From Chitinispirillaceae bacterium (lineage in GTDB: Bacteria; Fibrobacterota; Chitinivibrionia; Chitinivibrionales; Chitinispirillaceae), in assembly GCA_016932075.1 (NCBI GenBank), contig JAFGDP010000145.1:1-6498 (forward strand): 6,498 nt of DNA. Reading direction: 5' to 3'. Of this stretch, positions 1 to 5,825 are shown one piece after another (position 1 is the first letter of the stretch; the number at the start of each line of letters is the position of its first letter). The notes below the pieces were generated by a model. The model did not search any database, was not told where the DNA came from, and saw nothing but the letters and a program-made list of their open reading frames with translations. A program made the position numbers and the translations under genes.

Positions 1-217
1 ATTGCGTCCCCTCAGTGAGCATATCATGATGCTATCATTTTTCTTTATCTTTGCCCAGCCCCTGGTTTGGTGGTCACGAATAGTTACCAGCGCCCCCGTG
101 ACGACAACATGAAAAATCCACCACACCCATATCGGTTTATCAATGAGAAAAGCGGCAACTATATCCGAATATCTTTTTGGTTAACGATAGAGGCAGCCGG
201 ATTATTGTCTCCTCTGT
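1..217. other. Downstream flank without a supported gene
   Basis: This tract follows the GH130 stop codon and runs to the window edge. No convincing gene is seen. On the minus strand one frame is open from about 180 down to base 1. Read conceptually it has a Trp-rich hydrophobic stretch (IWVWWIFHVVV, about 132-100), but it has no ATG, no Shine-Dalgarno and an upstream stop at 181-183. A plus-strand frame at 67-252 overlaps the GH130 end and looks like chance. No strong terminator for the GH130 operon is visible here. Confidence 0.4.
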
Positions 218-1723
218 TCAATCCATCGCGCCCAGCAGGTCATCCAGATTAACCGAGGCGAAGCTGGTTGAATAGTCACTCATGGCGTATGGAATAATTA
301 ATTCCCGGCCGTGCAGCAGTGCGCCGCAAGTATAGACAACATTGGGGACATACCCTTCACGCTCGGCTTCGTTTGGAGAAATCAAAGGTTCACGCAGCCG
401 TCCGATGACCTTTGCGGGATTTTCAAGGTCAAGCAGGAAGGCCCCAATGCAGTATTTCCGCACCGGGCCGACACCATGACTCAAGACCAGCCAGCCGGCT
501 TCCGTCTCGATAGGAGAGCCGCAGGTCCCTATTTTTACCAGCTCCCAGGTTTGGGCGGGCTGCAGCAATAGTTTGGGTGTCTGCCAAAAATGGACATTTT
601 CCGAGTACATCAGGAGAATGTTCTCATCATCCTGACGCGACAGCATGGCATACAAGCCGTTTATTTTTCGCGGGAACAAGGCCATTCCTTTATTCTGCAC
701 GGCGGGTCCGTTGAGGGTAATGAATTTAAAGTGAACAAAATCCGGGGTTTCCAGCAATTGGGGCAAGGTGATTTTACCGTCATAAGCCGTGTAGGTTGCG
801 TAATAAGTGTAACTGTTACCGCTGTTATGAAACCGCACAAAACGCGCGTCTTCGATACCATTACTCTGTGTGGGTCCTGAGGGGAAAATAATGCGCTGGG
901 ATACTTTGCTTTTTTCATCAAAACAAACTTCATAATTTGATTTGGCCAATAAAAGCATACCCTGAACTGCGCGGTCCGCTATTGTGTCGACGTTACTCAT
1001 CTTTTGGCGTTCTTTTTCCAATATCATATGAAGGTCACTCAGGATAAATTCATCCGGAAGCTGCGCCACAACACGCCGGCAGAAGCTGTTATGCAGACCC
1101 GCCTCCTGCAATTTACGGAAAAACAACTCTTTCCTGTAAATCAGGTTGGGGACCGTCTCGGGTTCACTCACAAATGGAACCGGGGGAGCAAGTGTAATGC
1201 GATTTTGGGCGCTGATATTTCCCATTCGGAAAGTAATGGAAGAAATGTGTCCCTCCCCTACTGCCCGCAGACTGAGAATAAAACGGAGGGATCCTGCAGG
1301 AAGACCTGTCTGGTCCGGATGCGCCACAATCGATGGATTAAACAACGCCGCGGATTCCGGTGAATATTCATGTGAGAAGTAGGAACCTATGAGTGTCTGC
1401 CGCCTTCTGGAAATTTTTTGCTCGATTTTCAATAAAAATTGGATCTGCAGGAAGCGGCTTCGGAATATTTCTTCAACATGTTCATGCCGGTCGCCGAATT
1501 CTCCCAGCACCTGTTCCAATAGCCGGGCAGCTTCTTTATCTGTAAGGGCCATAATGCGTGCGTAAATTCTCCGCGCGATGGCTTTGCTCCCGGCGGAAAA
1601 CGGCCGCATAAGCACCCGCGAACGATCAGGAGTAAGGGCCGGTCCTATTCTTTTAGCGTGTATAATCCTGGGTGTTCCGGCGGCCGTAATTACGTGTTTT
1701 TCATCCAAAGCGTGTCTGCTCAT
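218..1723 (-). CDS. GH130 family glycoside phosphorylase/hydrolase, probably acting on beta-mannosides
   Basis: This 501-residue protein fits glycoside hydrolase family 130, whose characterised members phosphorolyse or hydrolyse beta-mannosides on a five-bladed beta-propeller. Family-like signatures appear in order: ALFNPSIV (126-133), the SLRFILSLRAVGEGHISS region (145-162), GIEDARFVRF (289-298), NKGMALFPRKINGLYAMLSR (344-363), KIGTCGSPIETEAGWLVLSHGVG (397-419) and VPNVVYTCGALL (459-470). Asp292 in the ED-A-R motif sits where the catalytic Asp is expected. About 115 helical, charged residues precede the propeller, so this is the long form of the family. No signal peptide is seen, so it is probably cytoplasmic. 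The ATG at 1723 has AGGAG seven bases upstream. The gene lies 2 nt behind the GT4 gene. Family is fairly sure; substrate, and phosphorylase versus hydrolase, cannot be decided by eye. Confidence 0.9.
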   Translation of the reverse strand: MSRHALDEKHVITAAGTPRIIHAKRIGPALTPDRSRVLMRPFSAGSKAIARRIYARIMALTDKEAARLLEQVLGEFGDRHEHVEEIFRSRFLQIQFLLKIEQKISRRRQTLIGSYFSHEYSPESAALFNPSIVAHPDQTGLPAGSLRFILSLRAVGEGHISSITFRMGNISAQNRITLAPPVPFVSEPETVPNLIYRKELFFRKLQEAGLHNSFCRRVVAQLPDEFILSDLHMILEKERQKMSNVDTIADRAVQGMLLLAKSNYEVCFDEKSKVSQRIIFPSGPTQSNGIEDARFVRFHNSGNSYTYYATYTAYDGKITLPQLLETPDFVHFKFITLNGPAVQNKGMALFPRKINGLYAMLSRQDDENILLMYSENVHFWQTPKLLLQPAQTWELVKIGTCGSPIETEAGWLVLSHGVGPVRKYCIGAFLLDLENPAKVIGRLREPLISPNEAEREGYVPNVVYTCGALLHGRELIIPYAMSDYSTSFASVNLDDLLGAMD

Positions 1724-1725
1724 TA

Positions 1726-4008
1726 TTATTCTCCTGCGGGGGTTTTAAAACTTGAAAGCGTACTCTGAAGCATATGCATCTCTTCCAATGCCAGCAGGAA
1801 GGCCAGCGTTGACTCTGCGCCCTGATTTTGGCTGACCCGGTCAACATGCAGACCGTCACGGCAGCCGCCGCTGTTTGGATCGTACAGCGCCAAACCCAAA
1901 TCGTTTCGCCCGAGAAACCATTCGAATGCTCTTCGTGCTTCTATGACCCAGAACATATCATGGGTGGTATTATAGGCTTCGATACAGGCGGATACCGTGA
2001 CCTGGGCTTCAATAGGCTGCTGGTCGAACAATGCCCGTTCCTGACCTTTCCTGAAAAAACCATTTGAGCCGATAGGCCGGAAGGCGCCCGTATCAGTTGT
2101 TTGGACTTTTACAAGCCAGTTTAGTGTTTTCAGACCAATTTCCAGCATCATAGAGTCACTCATGCCTCGGCCGCTGACAATAAGCGCATGGGACAGCTTG
2201 GCATTCGCATAGGTAACTGCATTTTCAAACCATTGCCAGTCTTCAGTCGCCGCATCCTTATAGCGCTGCAGCATTTTCATCGCAAGCGTTTCCCGCATCT
2301 GGTGCGCACGCCTGTCTCCGCTTAATCGCCGCAAGTATTCGTCAATCCCGATAAGCGTGAATGCCCAGGCCCGCGGCGAGGTGAACCCGGAGGAAAAGGG
2401 AAGTGCCTGCTCGAAAAGTTCCGCCGCGAGCATCTGGAAACTGCGGTGTTCCGCATGCCCCATACAAAGCCCAAGCGCCCAGAGTGCCTGACCTTGACAA
2501 TCCTCCGATCCGGTTTCTTCCAGCCAGCGTCGATCGAAACCCATGAAATTGCGGAAACTATGGCTTTTCCGGTCGAAAGCGTAATTTAAGAACGCCGCAT
2601 AGGTTGCAGCCAGCTCGTTGCTTCGCGGCGTACTATGTCCCGTCCGCTGAAGCATCAATGCAAGCAGTAACGCGCGGGCGTTGTCATCGGTACAATAACC
2701 CTCGTCAAAATTCGGTACTGTAAATCCCGCGTGCTGAAATATCCCGGTTGAATCGCTCATGCGGTACAAATGATCGAGTTTGAGTGTCGGCAGCAGACCT
2801 GGTGATTCATCCAGGGTCTTGATGGGTGATGACTTGCGGCCGACAAAACTATGGTCCTGGCCTGCCTGATAGAAAGTTTTCATGTACAAATGGGCAACCT
2901 GACTCCACACCATGGTACGGCCTATCTGATACGCATTTTTTCGCATTGAATGACGTAACGGTTCGTTATGCAGCAGTTCAATTACAGCCAGCGCGATGGC
3001 TTTTGCATCGCGGAACGGCACCAGTTTACCGCGTTCACTTGTCAATAGTTCCTTGGCATACCAATAAGGCGTGGACACAACCGCATTACCGGCGCCGAAA
3101 GCATACGCCAAAGTACCTGAAGTTATCTGCGCCTCTGTAAGATATGGCGTAAGGTAAATATCCGCCGCTCCAATAAAGCGCATTAATTCTTCCAGTTCGA
3201 CAAAGCGGTTAAAAAATACAACGTGCTTCTGAACGTCATAGGACTTGGCCAGCAGTTCCAGACTCAAGCGGTAAAGTTCGCCTTCATGACGCAAAAGGCT
3301 GGGATGGGTCTGGCCGACGATTATATAAACAGTATTGGGAAATTCAGCTATAATGTCAGGCAGAGCGCGCAGGGCATACTCAATACCTTTGTTCGGCGAA
3401 AGCAGGCCAAATGTGAGTAACACCTGATTTCCAGCCACTTCGAATTCGTCTTTAAAATAATTCGGGTCGGCAAACGGCATATTTGGTATGCCATGCGGAA
3501 CAAGATCGATTTTGTCGGCTGACGCTTTGTAAACATCGAGCAGTAATTCCCTGCCCTTTTCGGCCATGACAATCAGCCGCGCGGAAAGACGGATCAATTC
3601 ACACATTACCCGGAACTGGTCTGCATTGGGCTCGCTCAATATAGTATGAAGCGTTGTCACAATCGGCATGCGCAGTTCATGAAGCAATGCCAGCAGGTGA
3701 CTTCCCGCCCGCCCTCCGTAAATACCGAACTCATGTTCCACGCAGACCAGGTCAACATTTGTGATATTGAGAAAGTCCGCCGCGCGCAGGTATGATGGCA
3801 AATCCTGTTCTTCGATTTCGAAGCGGACTTCAGATGGATATTCATAACCATCCTCGATATCGTTAACCGGGACGACCAGACATTGCACCATCGGAAACTC
3901 ATGCGCTATCGCCGTGCGCAGGTCTGTTGTGAAGGTCGCGATTCCGCACTTTCTGGGGAGATAATCGCCAATAAAAGCGATTTTACGAATGTCCGCTGTT
4001 TTCTGCAT
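1726..4008 (-). CDS. GT4-type glycosyltransferase fused to a C-terminal alpha-helical toroid domain
   Basis: This 760-residue protein has two parts. Residues about 8-385 form a GT-B fold glycosyltransferase: the N-terminal glycine-rich loop (GDYLPRKCGIATFT, 14-27), EHEFGIYGGRAG (91-102), TLHTIL (119-124), VPHGIP (170-175), FGLLSPNKGIEYALRAL (200-216, the usual start of the nucleotide-sugar half) and EAQITSGTLAYAFGAG (292-307). The classical E-x7-E motif is incomplete: Glu292 is present but the second position is Leu300. Residues about 405-745 are helical, with YCTDDNARALLLAL (438-451), EDCQGQALWALG (502-513), FENAVTYANAKLSHAL (594-609) and QPIEAQVTVSACIEAY (664-679). This pattern resembles (alpha/alpha)6 toroids such as the N-acylglucosamine 2-epimerase/glycosidase superfamily; its activity is unknown. 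No signal peptide or membrane segment is seen. It is the first gene of the operon with GH130. The ATG at 4008 is preceded by GAGG at 4022-4019. Confidence 0.9.
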   Translation of the reverse strand: MQKTADIRKIAFIGDYLPRKCGIATFTTDLRTAIAHEFPMVQCLVVPVNDIEDGYEYPSEVRFEIEEQDLPSYLRAADFLNITNVDLVCVEHEFGIYGGRAGSHLLALLHELRMPIVTTLHTILSEPNADQFRVMCELIRLSARLIVMAEKGRELLLDVYKASADKIDLVPHGIPNMPFADPNYFKDEFEVAGNQVLLTFGLLSPNKGIEYALRALPDIIAEFPNTVYIIVGQTHPSLLRHEGELYRLSLELLAKSYDVQKHVVFFNRFVELEELMRFIGAADIYLTPYLTEAQITSGTLAYAFGAGNAVVSTPYWYAKELLTSERGKLVPFRDAKAIALAVIELLHNEPLRHSMRKNAYQIGRTMVWSQVAHLYMKTFYQAGQDHSFVGRKSSPIKTLDESPGLLPTLKLDHLYRMSDSTGIFQHAGFTVPNFDEGYCTDDNARALLLALMLQRTGHSTPRSNELAATYAAFLNYAFDRKSHSFRNFMGFDRRWLEETGSEDCQGQALWALGLCMGHAEHRSFQMLAAELFEQALPFSSGFTSPRAWAFTLIGIDEYLRRLSGDRRAHQMRETLAMKMLQRYKDAATEDWQWFENAVTYANAKLSHALIVSGRGMSDSMMLEIGLKTLNWLVKVQTTDTGAFRPIGSNGFFRKGQERALFDQQPIEAQVTVSACIEAYNTTHDMFWVIEARRAFEWFLGRNDLGLALYDPNSGGCRDGLHVDRVSQNQGAESTLAFLLALEEMHMLQSTLSSFKTPAGE
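1731..1735 (-). promoter_or_regulatory. Shine-Dalgarno of the GH130 gene, inside the end of the GT4 gene
   Basis: AGGAG on the minus strand lies within the final Ala-Gly-Glu codons of the GT4 gene. It is followed by that gene's TAA (1728-1726), two bases, and the GH130 ATG at 1723. The spacing of seven bases is ideal. The arrangement predicts translational coupling, with ribosomes finishing the glycosyltransferase able to restart on the GH130 gene. Confidence 0.8.
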
Positions 4009-4012
4009 TTAT

Positions 4013-4027
4013 GCTTTGCCTCAAAGC
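4013..4027 (-). promoter_or_regulatory. Hairpin carrying the Shine-Dalgarno of the GT4 gene
   Basis: The minus strand reads GCTTTG-AGG-CAAAGC, a perfect 6-bp stem with a 3-nt loop. The ribosome-binding GAGG takes the last base of the 5' arm plus the loop. The hairpin ends four bases before the ATG at 4008. If it folds in the mRNA, it would either present or partly mask the ribosome-binding site of the operon's first gene. The stem is short and the three-base loop is tight, so its stability is uncertain. Confidence 0.5.
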
Positions 4028-4050
4028 GAGTAAATTGACCCGCATTACTC
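4028..4050 (-). promoter_or_regulatory. Short stem-loop in the operon leader
   Basis: The minus strand reads GAGTAA, an 11-nt loop, then TTACTC. The 6-bp perfect arms lie at 4050-4045 and 4033-4028. It abuts the Shine-Dalgarno hairpin on one side and the base of the large inverted repeat on the other. That back-to-back layout is the main reason to list it; alone, a 6-bp AT-rich stem would be weak evidence. Confidence 0.4.
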
Positions 4051-4180
4051 CAAATTGAACTATAAGCCGGATAGTCAAACAAAAACCAACCGCATCTGAA
4101 CGTATGTTGAATAAAGCATGATTTTATACGCACATTGTCCAATGCATGAAATTAACAAACATCCGGCTGTATTCAATTTG
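4051..4180. repeat. Long imperfect inverted repeat in the GT4/GH130 leader
   Basis: The arm at 4051-4072 reads CAAATTGAA, five bases, AGCCGGAT. The reverse complement of 4161-4180 reads CAAATTGAA, three bases, AGCCGGAT. Two collinear perfect blocks of 9 and 8 bp are therefore repeated in inverted orientation around an 88-nt AT-rich spacer. The element lies between the predicted promoter and the GT4 start, so in RNA it could form a long stem closing a large loop. Inside the spacer is a small dyad, CATTG-TC-CAATG (4133-4144). It could be an mRNA leader structure, a pair of operator sites, or the terminal inverted repeats of a roughly 130-bp MITE-like element. No flanking target duplication is seen. 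Confidence 0.6.
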
Positions 4181-4228
4181 CTGAAGGTATGATTCGGAAG
4201 AAATCACTTATAATCCATTAGACAAACA

Positions 4229-4257
4229 AGCATAGACATGGAATGGTTTTCTGTCAA
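4229..4257 (-). promoter_or_regulatory. Predicted sigma-70-type promoter of the GT4/GH130 operon
   Basis: On the minus strand a perfect -35 hexamer TTGACA (4257-4252) is followed by a 17-nt spacer and TATGCT (4234-4229), which matches 4 of 6 positions of the -10 consensus. Transcription would start near 4222, leaving a leader of about 213 nt before the GT4 ATG at 4008. Weaker TATA-like hexamers occur further down the leader (for example TATAGT near 4064) without good -35 partners. Confidence 0.5.
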
Positions 4258-4265
4258 GGTGTGTA

Positions 4266-4287
4266 CCCGGCCGGACAACAGGCCGGG
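4266..4287. repeat. All-GC 7-bp stem-loop next to the operon promoter
   Basis: The plus strand reads CCCGGCC, an 8-nt loop, GGCCGGG: a perfect 7-bp GC stem. It lies 8 bases beyond the -35 box of the operon promoter and about 22 bases past the recognisable end of the GH10 relic on the minus strand. A fossil terminator of the xylanase gene is plausible by position. No T-run follows on either strand, so an ordinary intrinsic terminator is not supported. Confidence 0.5.
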
Positions 4288-4309
4288 CCGCGGAAGCGGT
4301 CCCTGCCCG

Positions 4310-4601
4310 TGCAAATTTCAGCAGGACAGCTTTACTCGCTTCATTCTTGGATTCGGGGGACTTGTAGATATCGACATGGCCAGCTCGGTAGTGACGACCT
4401 GCACTCCCGGTGATGCCGAGAGGGCGATTGTGTCGTATACTTACTGGTCTGACGAAGTATTGACGTTGACGTGCATTTGCATACCGACCGCGTCGACCGG
4501 AACGCCCCTTTCAGCGTCCCCTTGACGAGATTATACATCTCCCGGCGTTTACGGCGGCCGGTCACGAAATTGTATTTGTTGATGACAATTCGCATTGGGT
4601 A
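4310..4601 (-). pseudogene. Decayed internal fragment of a GH10 endo-1,4-beta-xylanase
   Basis: Read on the minus strand and joined across frames, this stretch gives a GH10-like sequence. Frame one from 4601 encodes MRIVINKYNFVTG, then MYNLVKGTL; GH10 enzymes have an INDYN motif here, with Asp replaced by Lys. Near 4512 the reading moves to a second frame: ERGVPVDAVGMQMHVNVN, as in the GH10 GVPIDG-x-G-x-Q-x-H region. A TAA follows at 4443-4441, then VYDTIALSASPGVQVVTTEL, where the Glu codon at 4386-4384 matches the GH10 nucleophile in the TEL motif. Near 4380-4376 it shifts again to HVDIYKSPESKNEASKAVL. Two frameshifts and a stop, plus loss of the N-terminal half with the acid/base Glu and of the C-terminus, make it non-functional. 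A full catalytic domain has about 300 or more residues; roughly 95 codons remain. Confidence 0.75.
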
Positions 4602-4620
4602 CATTCCTCCATGCTTTACG

Positions 4621-4855
4621 TTCGAAACGACATCCGGTTTCTCTTCCAATCCGGGATTACCGCGGTGCGTCCTTCCCAAGCCTGACCCCGCGGTATTGTG
4701 CGTGTATACGGGCAGGTACGTCTTCAATCCGTAAGAACCCGGACACCGGTCAGTGTAATACGTATCAGCCGTAAACCGAATATGGTATTTTTCCTATTTT
4801 CTCAAGGTATCGAACATGCACCGAAGAATGTGCACGACGATCCAATTGCTGTAGA
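4621..4855. other. Unassigned spacer between the GH10 relic and the thymidylate synthase gene
   Basis: No gene, RNA gene or repeat is recognised in this roughly 235-nt stretch. Conceptual translation of the minus strand gives no clear GH10 motif upstream of the INKYN region; in particular no acid/base motif of the WDVVNE type is seen, so the relic appears truncated rather than merely frameshifted. Plus-strand frames lack coding character. A promoter for the downstream plus-strand gene must lie here or further upstream, but no hexamer pair with good spacing stands out. Confidence 0.4.
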
Positions 4856-4863
4856 ATGGACTT

Positions 4864-4867
4864 GGAG
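4864..4867 (+). promoter_or_regulatory. Shine-Dalgarno that sets the thymidylate synthase start
   Basis: GGAG lies six bases before the ATG at 4874. The alternative in-frame ATG at 4856 has no purine-rich site in front of it, and the GGAG would fall inside its coding sequence. The site therefore favours 4874, giving a protein that begins MAKNIPVLTV. Confidence 0.7.
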
Positions 4868-4873
4868 AAAGCG

Positions 4874-5773
4874 ATGGCGAAAAACATACCCGTGCTGACG
4901 GTCTCGGCGGTCAGCCTGGCCGAAGCCTACGAACAGGCCCTGCTGGCCCTGTACAAAAACGGGACCCGGTTCAGGACCCAGTACGACAAACAGGGCGACC
5001 CTTTAAGCATCGACGCGACCATGAACATCACGGTCCTTGAACCGCTGACCGATCCGATGATCCACAAGGCGTTCCCGGGCGGCATCGACGAACTGCGCGA
5101 ATACGTCATGGAGCTGCGCGGCGCGAAGGACCACTGGGTCAGGAACGTCAACGATCCCGGCGACACCCGCTGGGAATATACATACCATGGCCGTCTGGCG
5201 GCATACGGTGCATGGATGGAGAAGATCGACGGAAAACGGGTCCGGAAGGGGTATTTCTGCATCGACCAGATCGAAACCGTCATCGAAAAACTGGCCGCCC
5301 AGCCCTTCACCCGCCAGGCCCAGGCGATCACCTGGATGCCGAACCTCGACAACGACCGTTTCGATCCGCCCTGTCTGCAGTCGCTCTGGTACCGGATACT
5401 GGAGGACGACGACGGGACCTGGTGGCTGAACTGCAACGTCCGCTTTAGAAGCAACGACGCCTGGGGGGCAAGTTTCATGAACATGTTCGGCTTCATCCAG
5501 TTCAATAACGAAGTCGTTGCCGCCGGAGTGTCCGGCAAAAGCGGGAGGGACGTCCGGCTCGGACGCATGAACTGGCAGGCCGATTCCTACCATATCTACG
5601 GCAAGGACATTAAGACCGCCCAGGAACTGCTCTTCGACAGGATCGGTTCCCTCTCCCCGGCCGAACGCACCTACAATTTCCATGACGCCTTTATCCGCGA
5701 ACTGTACGATGAAGCCGAAGCGAGGATCGCAGTGAAGATCAGAAACCACGACGAGGAGCACGGAATGATTTGA
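4874..5773 (+). CDS. ThyA-superfamily thymidylate synthase, atypical form
   Basis: The predicted 299-residue protein matches the folate-dependent thymidylate synthase fold, which methylates dUMP to dTMP in the cytoplasm. Visible signatures, numbered from Met at 4874: the IDQIETVIEKL helix (131-141), FTRQAQAITWMP with Arg147 (E. coli Arg126 position; the next Arg is replaced by Gln), DPPC with the nucleophile Cys167, FRSND with Arg192 and Asp195, Asn203, and HIY with His240 and Tyr242. The Arg147-Cys167 spacing of 20 and the Asp195-Asn203 spacing of 8 equal those of E. coli ThyA. Asn203 favours a uracil-type substrate over a dCMP hydroxymethylase. Small insertions (EDDDG near 178 and a longer loop before His240) and a divergent N-terminus suggest a non-classical branch. 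It is divergent from the GT4 gene and convergent with the ABC gene. A 305-residue start at 4856 is possible but has no Shine-Dalgarno. Confidence 0.85.
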   Translation: MAKNIPVLTVSAVSLAEAYEQALLALYKNGTRFRTQYDKQGDPLSIDATMNITVLEPLTDPMIHKAFPGGIDELREYVMELRGAKDHWVRNVNDPGDTRWEYTYHGRLAAYGAWMEKIDGKRVRKGYFCIDQIETVIEKLAAQPFTRQAQAITWMPNLDNDRFDPPCLQSLWYRILEDDDGTWWLNCNVRFRSNDAWGASFMNMFGFIQFNNEVVAAGVSGKSGRDVRLGRMNWQADSYHIYGKDIKTAQELLFDRIGSLSPAERTYNFHDAFIRELYDEAEARIAVKIRNHDEEHGMI

Positions 5774-5775
5774 AT

Positions 5776-5804
5776 CGGGGCCTGTCCGGGAGCGGCTGAC
5801 CCCG
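5776..5804. other. Possible weak stem-loop between the convergent genes
   Basis: CGGGG (5776-5780) can pair with CCCCG (5800-5804) across a 19-nt loop, followed on the plus strand by four T at 5809-5812. It lies in the 52-nt gap between the thymidylate synthase stop and the ABC ATPase stop, where a terminator is expected. The stem is only 5 bp and the T-run is short and displaced, so terminator function is not established. Confidence 0.2.
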
Positions 5805-5825
5805 GAGGTTTTACCTGCGGGTGTT

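Noticed and set aside
18..42. AGCAT-6 nt-ATGCT hairpin followed by TTTTT on the plus strand
   Set aside because: The 5-bp AT-rich stem is too weak for a terminator, and no plus-strand gene ends before it.
4003..4142. Leader peptide frame starting at a TTG (4142) and overlapping the GT4 start
   Set aside because: It has a weak start and no ribosome site, runs into the GT4 gene out of frame, and lacks the repeated codons expected of an attenuation peptide.
4238..4525. Plus-strand 95-codon open frame
   Set aside because: It lies antisense to the GH10 relic, has no Shine-Dalgarno and shows no recognisable protein pattern.
4341..4595. Small minus-strand gene starting at the ATG at 4595, with GGAGG upstream
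   Set aside because: The Shine-Dalgarno-like GGAGG is tempting, but the ATG is an internal Met of the GH10 relic and the frame leaves the GH10 reading after the shift near 4512.
4640..4720. Possible N-terminal GH10 piece resembling a TPDW motif in one minus frame (IPDW)
   Set aside because: The match is only a few residues and is far too close to the INKYN motif for normal GH10 spacing, so it is not claimed.
4852..4857. TAGAAT as a -10 box for the thymidylate synthase gene
   Set aside because: It has no -35 partner at proper spacing, and the start site would leave only about ten bases before the ATG.
4927..5761. Long antisense open frames opposite the thymidylate synthase gene (213 and 252 codons)
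   Set aside because: They are by-products of GC-rich codon use. The plus-strand frame has clear family motifs and these have none.
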